This document shows positions 1 through 6,203 of a stretch of DNA of 8,294 nucleotides, in pieces (the first letter of the stretch is position 1; each line of letters begins with the position of its first letter). The translations under genes and the position numbers were made by a program. The DNA is from Campylobacterota bacterium (GTDB lineage: Bacteria > Campylobacterota > Campylobacteria > Campylobacterales > Sulfurimonadaceae), in assembly GCA_013153755.1 (NCBI GenBank), contig JAADDU010000074.1, positions 1 through 8,294 on the forward strand, written 5' to 3'. The notes under the pieces were generated by a model, which did not search any database, was not told the DNA's origin, and saw nothing but the letters and a program-made list of their open reading frames with translations.

Positions 1-1008
1 TTAAATAAGATTAGAGTTTCTGAATTATCTTTTCTTAATGTATCTTCTCATGTATTTAGTGAAAAATTTCGTCTTGCCTTACTTTTACCATATAAAGTTA
101 TAGGAAGATATAGTAAATCAACAACAAATAGTGCTTTTGCATACTTGATTTCTAAAAAAGCACCTTTTGAGCTAAAAACGTATAAGATAGAGAGTGAAAC
201 ACAAGAGGAGATACAAGAAGCTCTAAACAAAATCTATGAAGATGGTTTTTCTTATGTTATAGCACCGATGACACAAAAAGGCTTAAAAGTCATAGCCGAG
301 ATAAATCCTCAAATAAATATATATTTTCCAACTATTAATGAAAACAATACACAAGTAAATTCCCCTTATTTTACCTATGGTGCGATTGATTATAAAGCAC
401 AAAGTGATTTACTACTAAAAAAAGCAACTTCACCGTTGGTTATATTATCTGACAAATCAAGTATAGGGAAAAATCTCAGTTTATACCAATCTCAAAAATT
501 TCAAGAATTAGATGAAGAAACATATCAAAAAAGAGTTGTTAAGTTTTTTATATCAAAGAAGACGACTAATTTACAATGGCAATTTAAAAATAATAAAAAG
601 ATAGCATATGGGTCATTTCTTATAAATACTCCTATCATAAAAACCGGTATGATTATGTCTCAAATTACATTGTATGATAGAGAAGCAACAAATATACTTT
701 CTACACAGATAAATTATAATCCTCTTTTATTATCTATAACACAATATGAAGATAGAAAAAATATGTATATAGCAAACTCTATAATAAAAAATGATGATGA
801 AGTACTAGAAGCAAGTTCTATCTTTGGTACAGATATACTTTATAATTGGATTAACTATGCTACAACCGTTGGTACAGATTATTTTTATTCTTTAGTTACA
901 TCAAAACAAAGAAAATTTGATATAGAGATACAAAACCAACAAGTTCAGTATCCTATAGAGCTTTTAAGACCTTCTAGATATAAGTTTATCAAAGAGATAG
1001 ATGACTAA
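1..1008 (+). CDS. Periplasmic-binding-like (LpoA/LppC-like) protein, 5' end missing
   Basis: The reading frame is open from base 1 to TAA at 1006-1008, giving 335 residues with no stop. The true start and any signal peptide or lipobox therefore lie upstream of the window. The first ATG-independent start inside the window (ATT at 145) would cut through a conserved-looking strand, so I do not use it. The visible part begins with RLALLLPYKVIGRYSKS at about residues 24-40. Alternating hydrophobic strands and helices follow, such as FSYVIAPMTQKG and INIYFPTI, then LSTQINYNPLLLS at about 233-245. This is the pattern of a type I periplasmic-binding fold as in LpoA/LppC penicillin-binding-protein activators and amino-acid-type ABC receptors. 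I saw no transporter genes beside it in the window, so an envelope role is as likely as solute capture. Fold assignment is by eye and moderate; the function is not known. Confidence 0.6.
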   Translation, partial: LNKIRVSELSFLNVSSHVFSEKFRLALLLPYKVIGRYSKSTTNSAFAYLISKKAPFELKTYKIESETQEEIQEALNKIYEDGFSYVIAPMTQKGLKVIAEINPQINIYFPTINENNTQVNSPYFTYGAIDYKAQSDLLLKKATSPLVILSDKSSIGKNLSLYQSQKFQELDEETYQKRVVKFFISKKTTNLQWQFKNNKKIAYGSFLINTPIIKTGMIMSQITLYDREATNILSTQINYNPLLLSITQYEDRKNMYIANSIIKNDDEVLEASSIFGTDILYNWINYATTVGTDYFYSLVTSKQRKFDIEIQNQQVQYPIELLRPSRYKFIKEIDD

Positions 1009-1379
1009 AAAAGAGAAAGTATAAGCTCTTTAACATAGTTTGTGATTTTTTGAGGTTTTCCTTCAAATGTTATATATGCTAAAGTGATTTCTAATTTAAA
1101 GATAACAATATCTTCTTTATAAACTTTTTGTAACAATTTAAAAGATGCTGCTCTCATCTCTAAAAGTTCAGTAGTTATATTTAACTCATCCCCTAGTTTA
1201 GCACTTTTTATATAATTTGCTTCTAATTTTTTAGCTACAAAGTGACCACTATCTAATGCTGGTGATAATCCTTTTTTGAAAAAAGCTTCACTTCTAGCTC
1301 TTTCACAAAAGTTTATATAGTTTGAATGATAAACAACACCACCAGTATCTGTATCTTCATAGTATATTCTTATTTTCAT
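1005..1379 (-). CDS. ybgC: YbgC/FadM-family acyl-CoA thioesterase
   Basis: This encodes 124 residues, close to the usual 130-140 of the family, and is a single hotdog-fold domain. Residues 5-28 carry the family signature: IYYEDTDTGGVVYHSNY followed by FCERAR. The second Asp of DTD (D11) matches the catalytic Asp of 4-hydroxybenzoyl-CoA-type thioesterases. The family hydrolyses acyl-CoA or acyl-ACP thioesters; in proteobacteria YbgC often heads the tol-pal cluster and is linked to membrane phospholipid metabolism. No tol or pal genes are visible here. The gene is last of a short run after mogA and the small membrane protein, with an 18-base gap upstream. Its ribosome binding site is weak (AAAAGAA before the ATG). 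Its TAG at 1005-1007 overlaps the TAA of the convergent gene on the other strand. Family assignment is firm; the in vivo substrate is not known. Confidence 0.93.
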   Translation of the reverse strand: MKIRIYYEDTDTGGVVYHSNYINFCERARSEAFFKKGLSPALDSGHFVAKKLEANYIKSAKLGDELNITTELLEMRAASFKLLQKVYKEDIVIFKLEITLAYITFEGKPQKITNYVKELILSLF

Positions 1380-1397
1380 TTAAATTCTTTTTATTTT

Positions 1398-1691
1398 TTA
1401 TGCAAAGACCCACATTTTTTTAAATAAAACCATGCCATAAAATAAAATTCCTACAGATATAACTGTATAATTTGTATAATATAGAAGTTTTTTAATAGCT
1501 TTTAAAACACGAAATTCATACCTGAAAAGTTTTGAAATCAAATATATAATCATGAGTAAAGAGTAAGATGCGACAATAGAAAATAGCATATATTGCCATG
1601 TTGTTGATAACCCGAACAAATAGTCTGTTGAGCCAAACATTTTTGTTATCCAACTTGTTGTGACTTTTAGTATATGCTCTTGATTTGGCAT
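1398..1691 (-). CDS. Small two-helix inner-membrane protein, unknown function
   Basis: This 97-residue protein matches no family I recognise. Residues 1-29 are polar to amphipathic. A hydrophobic segment at about 32-53 (LFSIVASYSLLMIIYLIS) and another at about 73-90 (YTVISVGILFYGMVLF) look like two transmembrane helices. They are joined by a basic loop, KLFRYEFRVLKAIKK, which by the positive-inside rule should face the cytoplasm and puts both ends outside. The ATG lies one base after the mogA stop codon and the gene is 18 bases before ybgC, so it is very probably co-transcribed and may be translationally coupled. There is no strong Shine-Dalgarno sequence. Support for it being a real gene comes from the packed operon position, the protein-like composition and the clean membrane topology. 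A role in molybdenum cofactor work is not implied by position alone. Confidence 0.75.
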   Translation of the reverse strand: MPNQEHILKVTTSWITKMFGSTDYLFGLSTTWQYMLFSIVASYSLLMIIYLISKLFRYEFRVLKAIKKLLYYTNYTVISVGILFYGMVLFKKMWVFA

Positions 1692-1692
1692 C

Positions 1693-2226
1693 TTATTTTG
1701 CTTTTGGTCTGAATGCTTTTATGATATCTTCATTAGTCTGTATAAAAGGTCCTTCTATAAGATCTATACAGTAAGGTACAGCAGGAAACACTGCATCTAA
1801 ACACTCTCGTATTGATTTTGGTTTTCCAGGTAGGTTAATGATAAGACTTTTTCCTCTTATCCCAGCAGTTTGACGAGATAATATAGCAGTTGGTACATAT
1901 TGAAGACTTACCTGACGCATAAGCTCACCAAAACCAGGCATCATTTTATCACATACATTTTCAGTTGCCTCTGGTGTTACATCACGAAGTGCAGGACCTG
2001 TTCCACCTGTAGTTACAACTAAACAACATCCCTCATCATCACAAAGTTCTTTCATAGTTGCTTCTAATACATCTTGTTCATCAGGAATACATCTATAAAC
2101 TATTTCAAATTCACTTTTAAGATACTCTTTCATAGTATCTTGAATAGCTACACCACTTATATCTTCATATATCCCTTTGCTAGCTCGATCACTTGCAGTT
2201 ATAACGCCTATCTTAATATCACTCAT
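1693..2226 (-). CDS. mogA: Molybdopterin adenylyltransferase MogA
   Basis: MogA activates molybdopterin with ATP to form adenylyl-molybdopterin (EC 2.7.7.75), the step before MoeA inserts molybdate; it acts as a cytosolic trimer. The 177 residues align end to end with my memory of E. coli MogA. Landmarks are TASDRASKG at 10-18, IPDEQ at 47-51, TTGGTGPALRDVTP at 72-85, MPGFGELMRQ, TAILSRQTAGIRG, NLPGKPKSI and the C-terminal LIEGPF...AFRPK. Catalytic Asp49 and Asp82 fall at the same numbers as in E. coli. The protein is about 18 residues shorter, mainly because it lacks the short insert before VPYCI and a few C-terminal residues. The ATG has a good ribosome binding site (AAGGAT, nine bases upstream), and a TATAAT box lies at 2252-2257. 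It heads the run mogA - small membrane protein - ybgC. Confidence 0.95.
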   Translation of the reverse strand: MSDIKIGVITASDRASKGIYEDISGVAIQDTMKEYLKSEFEIVYRCIPDEQDVLEATMKELCDDEGCCLVVTTGGTGPALRDVTPEATENVCDKMMPGFGELMRQVSLQYVPTAILSRQTAGIRGKSLIINLPGKPKSIRECLDAVFPAVPYCIDLIEGPFIQTNEDIIKAFRPKAK

Positions 2227-2251
2227 AAATATTAAATCCTTTTTTACATAT

Positions 2252-2257
2252 ATTATA
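2252..2257 (-). promoter_or_regulatory. Probable -10 box for mogA run
   Basis: The minus strand reads TATAAT here, in the 55-base gap between guaD and mogA. The -35 position has no TTGACA but lies in a T-rich stretch, which is typical of housekeeping promoters in Campylobacterota. Transcription would begin near 2245, leaving a leader of about 20 bases with the AAGGAT ribosome binding site at 2236-2241. This is a match by eye; read-through from guaD remains possible. Confidence 0.45.
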
Positions 2258-2281
2258 CTACAACAGTTTAAAAAAACTCTA

Positions 2282-2740
2282 CTAGTATATTTGTCTATCT
2301 TCTTTTTCTAACCATTTATCAAAAAGTTTTGAAGTTTGTACTGCATCTAATTGTTTTAATTCTAAAGAATGATTTTTATCTTTTAACATATCATAAAAAA
2401 TTTTATCATCAAAACCAGCTTTTTGTGCATCTGCTTCTGTTGAACCATAATAAACAGTTTTTATCCTAGCCCAAAATATAGCTCCTAAACACATAGGGCA
2501 GGGCATACAAGTTGTATATAATGTACAACCAGATAAATCAAAAGAAGATAGTTTTTGACTAGCCTCTCGTATAACATTTACCTCTGCATGAGCAGTTGGA
2601 TCATTTGTAGTTAAAACCCTATTGTGAGCCTTTGCGATAAGCTCATCATCTTTTGTTATAACAGCACCAAAAGGACCACCATCATTACTAAGTATTCCTT
2701 CTATAGCTTCATCATAAGCTATCTTCATCCATCTATGCAT
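2282..2740 (-). CDS. guaD: Guanine deaminase, cytidine deaminase superfamily
   Basis: This is predicted to hydrolyse guanine to xanthine and ammonia (EC 3.5.4.3) in purine salvage or catabolism. It has 152 residues, about the length of B. subtilis GuaD. The zinc site is complete: H51 and proton-shuttle E53 in TAHAEV, and C81 and C84 in PCPMC. Features that point to GuaD rather than the tRNA deaminase TadA are GGPFGAVI at 21-28, NDPTAHAEV, CLGAIFWAR, AGFDD with D112 at the place of the substrate-binding Asp, and a C-terminal Tyr. That Tyr matches the residue which, in the B. subtilis dimer as I recall it, caps the partner's active site. One variation is Met79 where many relatives have Glu before PC. 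The ATG follows the aroE stop directly (TAGATG) with no clear ribosome binding site; Met5 is an alternative start. Specificity for guanine over other bases is inferred from these motifs. Confidence 0.85.
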   Translation of the reverse strand: MHRWMKIAYDEAIEGILSNDGGPFGAVITKDDELIAKAHNRVLTTNDPTAHAEVNVIREASQKLSSFDLSGCTLYTTCMPCPMCLGAIFWARIKTVYYGSTEADAQKAGFDDKIFYDMLKDKNHSLELKQLDAVQTSKLFDKWLEKEDRQIY

Positions 2741-3535
2741 CTAAAGTAAAAAACTCTTTTTCATACTAAGTTTTATAGCATTAAGTGGCAGTTTTTTACC
2801 TACAAAAAGTTCATTTGCTAACACACCTTGACCTAAAAGCATATCTGCACCATCTTTGTATGTGATGTTTTTATCTTTTGCGAGTTTTAAAAATGGGGTT
2901 AGTTTTCCATATATGGCATCTGCTACATAAGAGGTGTTATCTAGTATGGAGTTTATAAGCTCTTTAGGAGCCGGTAACTCTTCATCTTTTAGACCTGCAC
3001 TTGTGGTATTTACTACTAAGTCATACTTCTTTTGAATGTAATTATCCCAAGTATAAGTTTCACAATCAAGATTTTTAAAGTAATCAAGCCTACCTTCACT
3101 TCTGTTTAAAACACTAACTCTCATATCTTCTTGTAAAAACCTAGAAGCCAGTGCTTTTGCAGTTCCACCAGCACCTATGATGAGGATGTTTTTTATACTT
3201 TTAAACTCTTCTATAGCATACAAAAAACCATCAGCATCTGTGTTATAACCTATGAGTTTTCCATTTTCATATACTATAGTGTTTACTACCCCTATGTTTT
3301 TTGCAAAACCTCTAACTTCATCACAAGCTTTGAAAGCTTCCTCTTTGTGTGGTACAGTTATATTCGCACCGCTTAGTTTTAGGTTTAAAAAAGTCTCTCT
3401 TAGTTTTGAGCCATCTTTTAGATGTACTCTTGTATAACAGGCATCATAGTTTAGTTCTTTAAAAACCATGTTGTGCATGAGTGGACTTTTTGAATGGGAA
3501 ACTGGGTCACCAAAGATAGCAAAAAGTTTACCCAT
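2741..3535 (-). CDS. aroE: Shikimate dehydrogenase AroE
   Basis: AroE reduces 3-dehydroshikimate to shikimate with NADPH (EC 1.1.1.25), the fourth step of the chorismate pathway. The 264 residues are the normal length. The N-terminal substrate domain has FGDPVSHSKSP at 8-18, GANITVPHK with catalytic Lys64, and YNTDADGF with the paired Asp100. The NADP domain starts at about 116 with IIGAGGTAKA and has NRSEGR, which fits NADPH preference. VNTTSAG and DGADMLLGQG complete the active-site and hinge motifs. The start codon overlaps the trpE stop by one base (TAATG), and a good ribosome binding site (GAGGAT, at 3544-3549) lies inside the end of trpE. The stop directly abuts the guaD ATG. This pairing suggests coupled translation. 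In my recollection of C. jejuni, aroE follows the same SPOR gene without trpE between them. Confidence 0.96.
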   Translation of the reverse strand: MGKLFAIFGDPVSHSKSPLMHNMVFKELNYDACYTRVHLKDGSKLRETFLNLKLSGANITVPHKEEAFKACDEVRGFAKNIGVVNTIVYENGKLIGYNTDADGFLYAIEEFKSIKNILIIGAGGTAKALASRFLQEDMRVSVLNRSEGRLDYFKNLDCETYTWDNYIQKKYDLVVNTTSAGLKDEELPAPKELINSILDNTSYVADAIYGKLTPFLKLAKDKNITYKDGADMLLGQGVLANELFVGKKLPLNAIKLSMKKSFLL

Positions 3536-4941
3536 TAGTCTAAATCCTCTAGTGAATGAACCAAAGCTCCGAGTTTGTTTTTAACCTCAAGGTATTCAAG
3601 CTCATTTTGGCTGTCTGCTACTATCCCCGCACCAGCTTGTAAAACAACTTTGTCATCTTTTACAAGTGCAGTTCTAATCGTTATGGCACTATCCATATTT
3701 CCATCAAAACCAAAGTAACCTATACTTCCACTGTAAAAGCCCCTTTTTATACCCTCATACTCAGCTATAAGCTCCATCGCTCTTATCTTTGGTGCTCCAG
3801 TCATAGTTCCAGCTGTAAAAGTTGCCATAAAAAGGTCAAACATATCTTTGTCATCATCAAGCTCAGCAACAACATCACTAACTATGTGCATAACATGACT
3901 AAATCTCTCTATATGCATCATATCTTCAACTTTTACTGTGCCAGTTTTAGCAACTCTTCCCACATCATTTCGCCCTAAATCTATGAGCATAAGGTGTTCT
4001 GCTAACTCTTTAGGGTCTGCTAAAAGTTCATCTTCTAGCTCTTTATCTCTTAGCTTTGTTTTACCTCGTTTTCTAGTTCCTGCGATAGGTCTTAAAAGTA
4101 GTTCCCCATCACTAAGTCTTACCATAACTTCGGGACTACTTCCAACTATGTTAAAGTCTTCGTACTCCATCAAAAACATATATGGTGACGGATTTTTTGT
4201 TCTTAAAATCCTATAAAAACTAAAAGGGTCAACTTTTATGTTTCTTGTAAAACGGTTTGTCATAAGAATCTGAAAAACATCACCACTCTTTATCATCTCT
4301 TTAGAGTCATCTATCATTTTAAAAAACTTCTCTTTAGAGTGGGCAAAACTTCCTTTGTCATCACCTATGTTTCTAACTCTGTGTTGATATATATAACTAC
4401 CTTTTAACTCATCTTCTATCTCATCAAATCTATCGTTAAACTCTTGGAGCGTAGAAACGAGTGTAATTTGGTGATTTTTATGGGAGTAAACCAAAATGAT
4501 TTTAGGTAGTATGAGGTCCAAATCAGGCGTATTTAGTTCATCTTTTAGATTATCCATACTTGAGCCTAGTTTTGGCTCAAATACCTTAACCATATCGTAA
4601 CCTATATAGCCTATGAAACCATCTACATAACCTATGTTAAGTTTACTAGTTGCTTCTTTGTATATAGTTGTATCTATGGCTTTATAATACTCTTTTAAAA
4701 AAGCAAAAGGGTTTTGCTCTTTTGTATGTTTAATGCCATCTGCATCTGTGTATATGGTTTTTTCATCTATATATTGAAGTCGCTCTCTTGCACCTATACA
4801 TATAAAACTGTAGTTCCCATCACTCTGCCCAGCACTCTCAAAAAGGTAGCTTATCTCATTTTTAAAGATACTCTTCATTTTAGAGTAAACTGCGATTGGT
4901 GCTAGTTGGTCTAGTGTAAATTGTTTAGAGTAAATCATCAT
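3535..4941 (-). CDS. trpE: Anthranilate synthase component I
   Basis: TrpE converts chorismate to anthranilate (EC 4.1.3.27), the first committed step to tryptophan, with ammonia from a TrpG glutaminase partner. The N-terminal domain carries YLFESAGQSDGNYSFI at 32-47; the L-x-E-S element matches the tryptophan feedback site, so the enzyme is probably tryptophan-inhibited. The chorismate-binding domain covers about 200-460: SPYMFLME, GSSPE, RPIAGTR at 284-290, LIDLGRNDVGRV at 319-330, the active-site His in RFSHVMHIVS, then TFTAGTMTGAPK and GSIGYFGFDG. Ala287 in PIAGT favours TrpE over PabB, which usually has Lys there. The 468 residues are a normal length. The start is ATGATG: the first ATG overlaps the stop of the SPOR gene by four bases and the second by one, and there is no ribosome binding site, so translation is likely coupled. 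No trpG or trpD gene is visible in this window. Confidence 0.93.
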   Translation of the reverse strand: MMIYSKQFTLDQLAPIAVYSKMKSIFKNEISYLFESAGQSDGNYSFICIGARERLQYIDEKTIYTDADGIKHTKEQNPFAFLKEYYKAIDTTIYKEATSKLNIGYVDGFIGYIGYDMVKVFEPKLGSSMDNLKDELNTPDLDLILPKIILVYSHKNHQITLVSTLQEFNDRFDEIEDELKGSYIYQHRVRNIGDDKGSFAHSKEKFFKMIDDSKEMIKSGDVFQILMTNRFTRNIKVDPFSFYRILRTKNPSPYMFLMEYEDFNIVGSSPEVMVRLSDGELLLRPIAGTRKRGKTKLRDKELEDELLADPKELAEHLMLIDLGRNDVGRVAKTGTVKVEDMMHIERFSHVMHIVSDVVAELDDDKDMFDLFMATFTAGTMTGAPKIRAMELIAEYEGIKRGFYSGSIGYFGFDGNMDSAITIRTALVKDDKVVLQAGAGIVADSQNELEYLEVKNKLGALVHSLEDLD

Positions 4942-5612
4942 ATTTTAGTTAAAAAAGCACCGTGTTCTATCTTACTTTTTACTACTCTTAATGCACTTCT
5001 AGCTTCAGTTTCTGTTTTAAAAGGTCCTACCAGAACTTTGTTTAGTTCGCCAACCTTATGAAATTTATAGTTATAACCTCTCATAGTTATAGAGTTTAAA
5101 AACTTTTTATTTGGTTTATATATAGAAAATGAGCCAACCTGTATATAGTATCTACCTACATTAGATGCAGTGGTTTTTTTATGTATAACTTTTTTCTTAG
5201 GTGCTGGTTTTTTATATATATGTTTTTTAGGTTTTGGTTTTGGTTTTGGTTTTTGGATGATTTTTTGTTTTTTAGGCTTAGGTTTTGGTTCTGTTTTTTC
5301 TAGTGATTCTTGTTTTAATCTTTGAGCTATCTCATCTAGGTTGTCACTATCTTGTGAATCTTCTTCAATCACATCTATCTCTTCAAATAATGGTTCTTCA
5401 TCAAATGTAGGTTGGGTGTCTGCTTTTTGTTGAGGAAGTGGATTTGGTTGTGGTAAATTTGTTTGTGCATCTGGAGTTAACTTACTCATAAGCACTATAA
5501 CTATAATAAGAACAACACCAAGGGTAGCTACGGCTAGAAGTATCTTTTTCTTTCCGTTTGTACTATCTCCTTTATTTAGAATAATGTCGTTTAGTTCGTT
5601 TTTTTCTTCCAT
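4938..5612 (-). CDS. SPOR-domain, single-pass membrane protein
   Basis: This 224-residue protein probably binds septal peptidoglycan from the inner membrane, in the manner of FtsN or DamX. A short cytoplasmic tail (1-23, ending KKK) is followed by one transmembrane helix at 24-42, then an acidic and Pro-rich linker to about 108. A Lys/Pro-rich stretch follows at about 108-146 with repeated KP. The SPOR domain is at 154-224, opening with RYYIQVGSFS and containing VLVGPFKTETEARSAL. I place the start at 5612 rather than at an in-frame ATG at 5699. The later start has an ideal ribosome binding site (AAAGGAT, five bases before ATG), and the earlier one would overlap the end of the DUF1882 gene and add 29 residues unlike the rest. 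It lies 37 bases after the DUF1882 gene and overlaps trpE by four bases. It resembles C. jejuni Cj0404 in context. The division role is inferred from the domain. Confidence 0.88.
   Translation of the reverse strand: MEEKNELNDIILNKGDSTNGKKKILLAVATLGVVLIIVIVLMSKLTPDAQTNLPQPNPLPQQKADTQPTFDEEPLFEEIDVIEEDSQDSDNLDEIAQRLKQESLEKTEPKPKPKKQKIIQKPKPKPKPKKHIYKKPAPKKKVIHKKTTASNVGRYYIQVGSFSIYKPNKKFLNSITMRGYNYKFHKVGELNKVLVGPFKTETEARSALRVVKSKIEHGAFLTKI
5230..5253 (-). repeat. Four tandem GGTTTT hexamers coding Lys-Pro repeats
   Basis: The + strand holds four perfect copies of GGTTTT, read on the minus strand as CCA/AAA codons for alternating Pro and Lys in the linker of the SPOR protein. Changes of one unit would add or remove two residues and keep the frame. 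A shorter imperfect copy lies at 5279-5288. Confidence 0.85.
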
Positions 5613-5617
5613 CAAAA

Positions 5618-5624
5618 ATCCTTT
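5618..5624 (-). promoter_or_regulatory. Ribosome binding site fixing SPOR-gene start
   Basis: The minus strand reads AAAGGAT, five bases before the ATG at 5610-5612. This is the strongest such site near the gene and is the reason the start is placed at 5612 rather than 5699. Confidence 0.75.
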
Positions 5625-5649
5625 ACAAATATTTTCTAAAGAAACACAA

Positions 5650-6192
5650 TTACATGTGTTTTGACCAAGAAGCTCCACGCTCTTTAGCGTAAACTTCATA
5701 AGGTAGGGTTAAGATATTATACTCATCAGGCATATCTGCATTTGGAAACATTCTCCACTGTTTTGGTTGTTTTGCTGCTAATTTCATAGAGATTAACTTA
5801 CCAAGTTGAATAGCTTCTTGTAGAGTTGTATGACCTTTATGGATATAAACATGAAGATGACCTTCTGTTTTAGTTTTATATGCTGTAAAGTTTATATAAC
5901 CTTCTTCACGAAGAAGTAACTGAGCTCTATGGTAAAATCTCTCAGGATCTCGTCCATTATAGTCTATAACAATATTTTCAACTTTATTATGTTTATTTAC
6001 GATAGAGTGAGCTACAGTTATATCTCCTCTAATATGTTGGTTTATAACTGACTGCGTAAGTGGAGCATTTACCTTTTCAAACTTATTATAAAAGGTTCTT
6101 CCCTTAAAAGTTAGTTTATCTACTACTTTATCACTTTTTTTCCAATAATGATCACTTACCATTTTTATAAGTTTTAAATCCATTGCAGTCAT
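5650..6192 (-). CDS. DUF1882 family protein, primase-fold-like
   Basis: This 180-residue protein belongs to a conserved family (DUF1882) found downstream of glyA in Campylobacter and Helicobacter (Cj0403 and HP0184, from memory). It has no signal peptide or membrane helix, so it should be cytosolic. Visible landmarks are KVENIVIDYNGRDP at 70-83, TKTEGHLHVYIHKG at 107-120, and WRMFPNADMP with YNILTLPYEVY at 146-168. A strand ending in an Asp, then a helix, then a strand with an x-H motif, resembles the archaeo-eukaryotic primase and RepB-like fold, with Asn79 in place of the second metal Asp. That comparison is mine and unproven. The start has an excellent ribosome binding site (AAGGTGA, four bases upstream) that overlaps the glyA stop. 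No activity is known to me; the strict link with glyA suggests shared expression rather than shared chemistry. Confidence 0.85.
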   Translation of the reverse strand: MTAMDLKLIKMVSDHYWKKSDKVVDKLTFKGRTFYNKFEKVNAPLTQSVINQHIRGDITVAHSIVNKHNKVENIVIDYNGRDPERFYHRAQLLLREEGYINFTAYKTKTEGHLHVYIHKGHTTLQEAIQLGKLISMKLAAKQPKQWRMFPNADMPDEYNILTLPYEVYAKERGASWSKHM

Positions 6193-6196
6193 TTTT

Positions 6197-6203
6197 TCAC
6201 CTT
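6197..6203 (-). promoter_or_regulatory. Ribosome binding site of DUF1882 gene overlapping glyA stop
   Basis: The minus strand reads AAGGTGA, four bases before the ATG at 6190-6192, and shares bases with the glyA TAA at 6202-6204. It favours this ATG over the in-frame ATG three codons later. Confidence 0.7.

Noticed and set aside
48..230. 60-residue open frame on the minus strand at the left edge
   Set aside because: It lies opposite the continuous + strand frame that runs from base 1 and has no recognisable features.
2265..2278. Possible terminator hairpin (AGTTT/AAACT) between guaD and mogA
   Set aside because: The stem is only five A/T-rich pairs around an A run and would not be stable; it is better seen as the T-rich region upstream of the -10 box.
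2282..2740. tRNA adenosine deaminase TadA as identity of the deaminase
   Set aside because: It has GGPFGAVI, CLGAIFWAR, AGFDD and a terminal Tyr as in guanine deaminases, and lacks the TadA-type PCVMCAGA and C-terminal pattern.
3252..4216. Open frames on the + strand inside aroE and trpE (3252-3437, 3938-4216)
   Set aside because: They lie opposite well-recognised genes, have low-complexity Ser-rich or hydrophobic translations and no ribosome binding sites; they are antisense shadows.
3535..4941. PabB (aminodeoxychorismate synthase I) as identity
   Set aside because: PIAGT has Ala where PabB usually has Lys, and the N-terminal L-x-E-S feedback motif is present.
5613..5699. Longer N-terminus for the SPOR protein from ATG at 5699
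   Set aside because: It would overlap the DUF1882 gene by 50 bases and add Cys-containing residues unlike the rest, while the ATG at 5612 has an ideal ribosome binding site.
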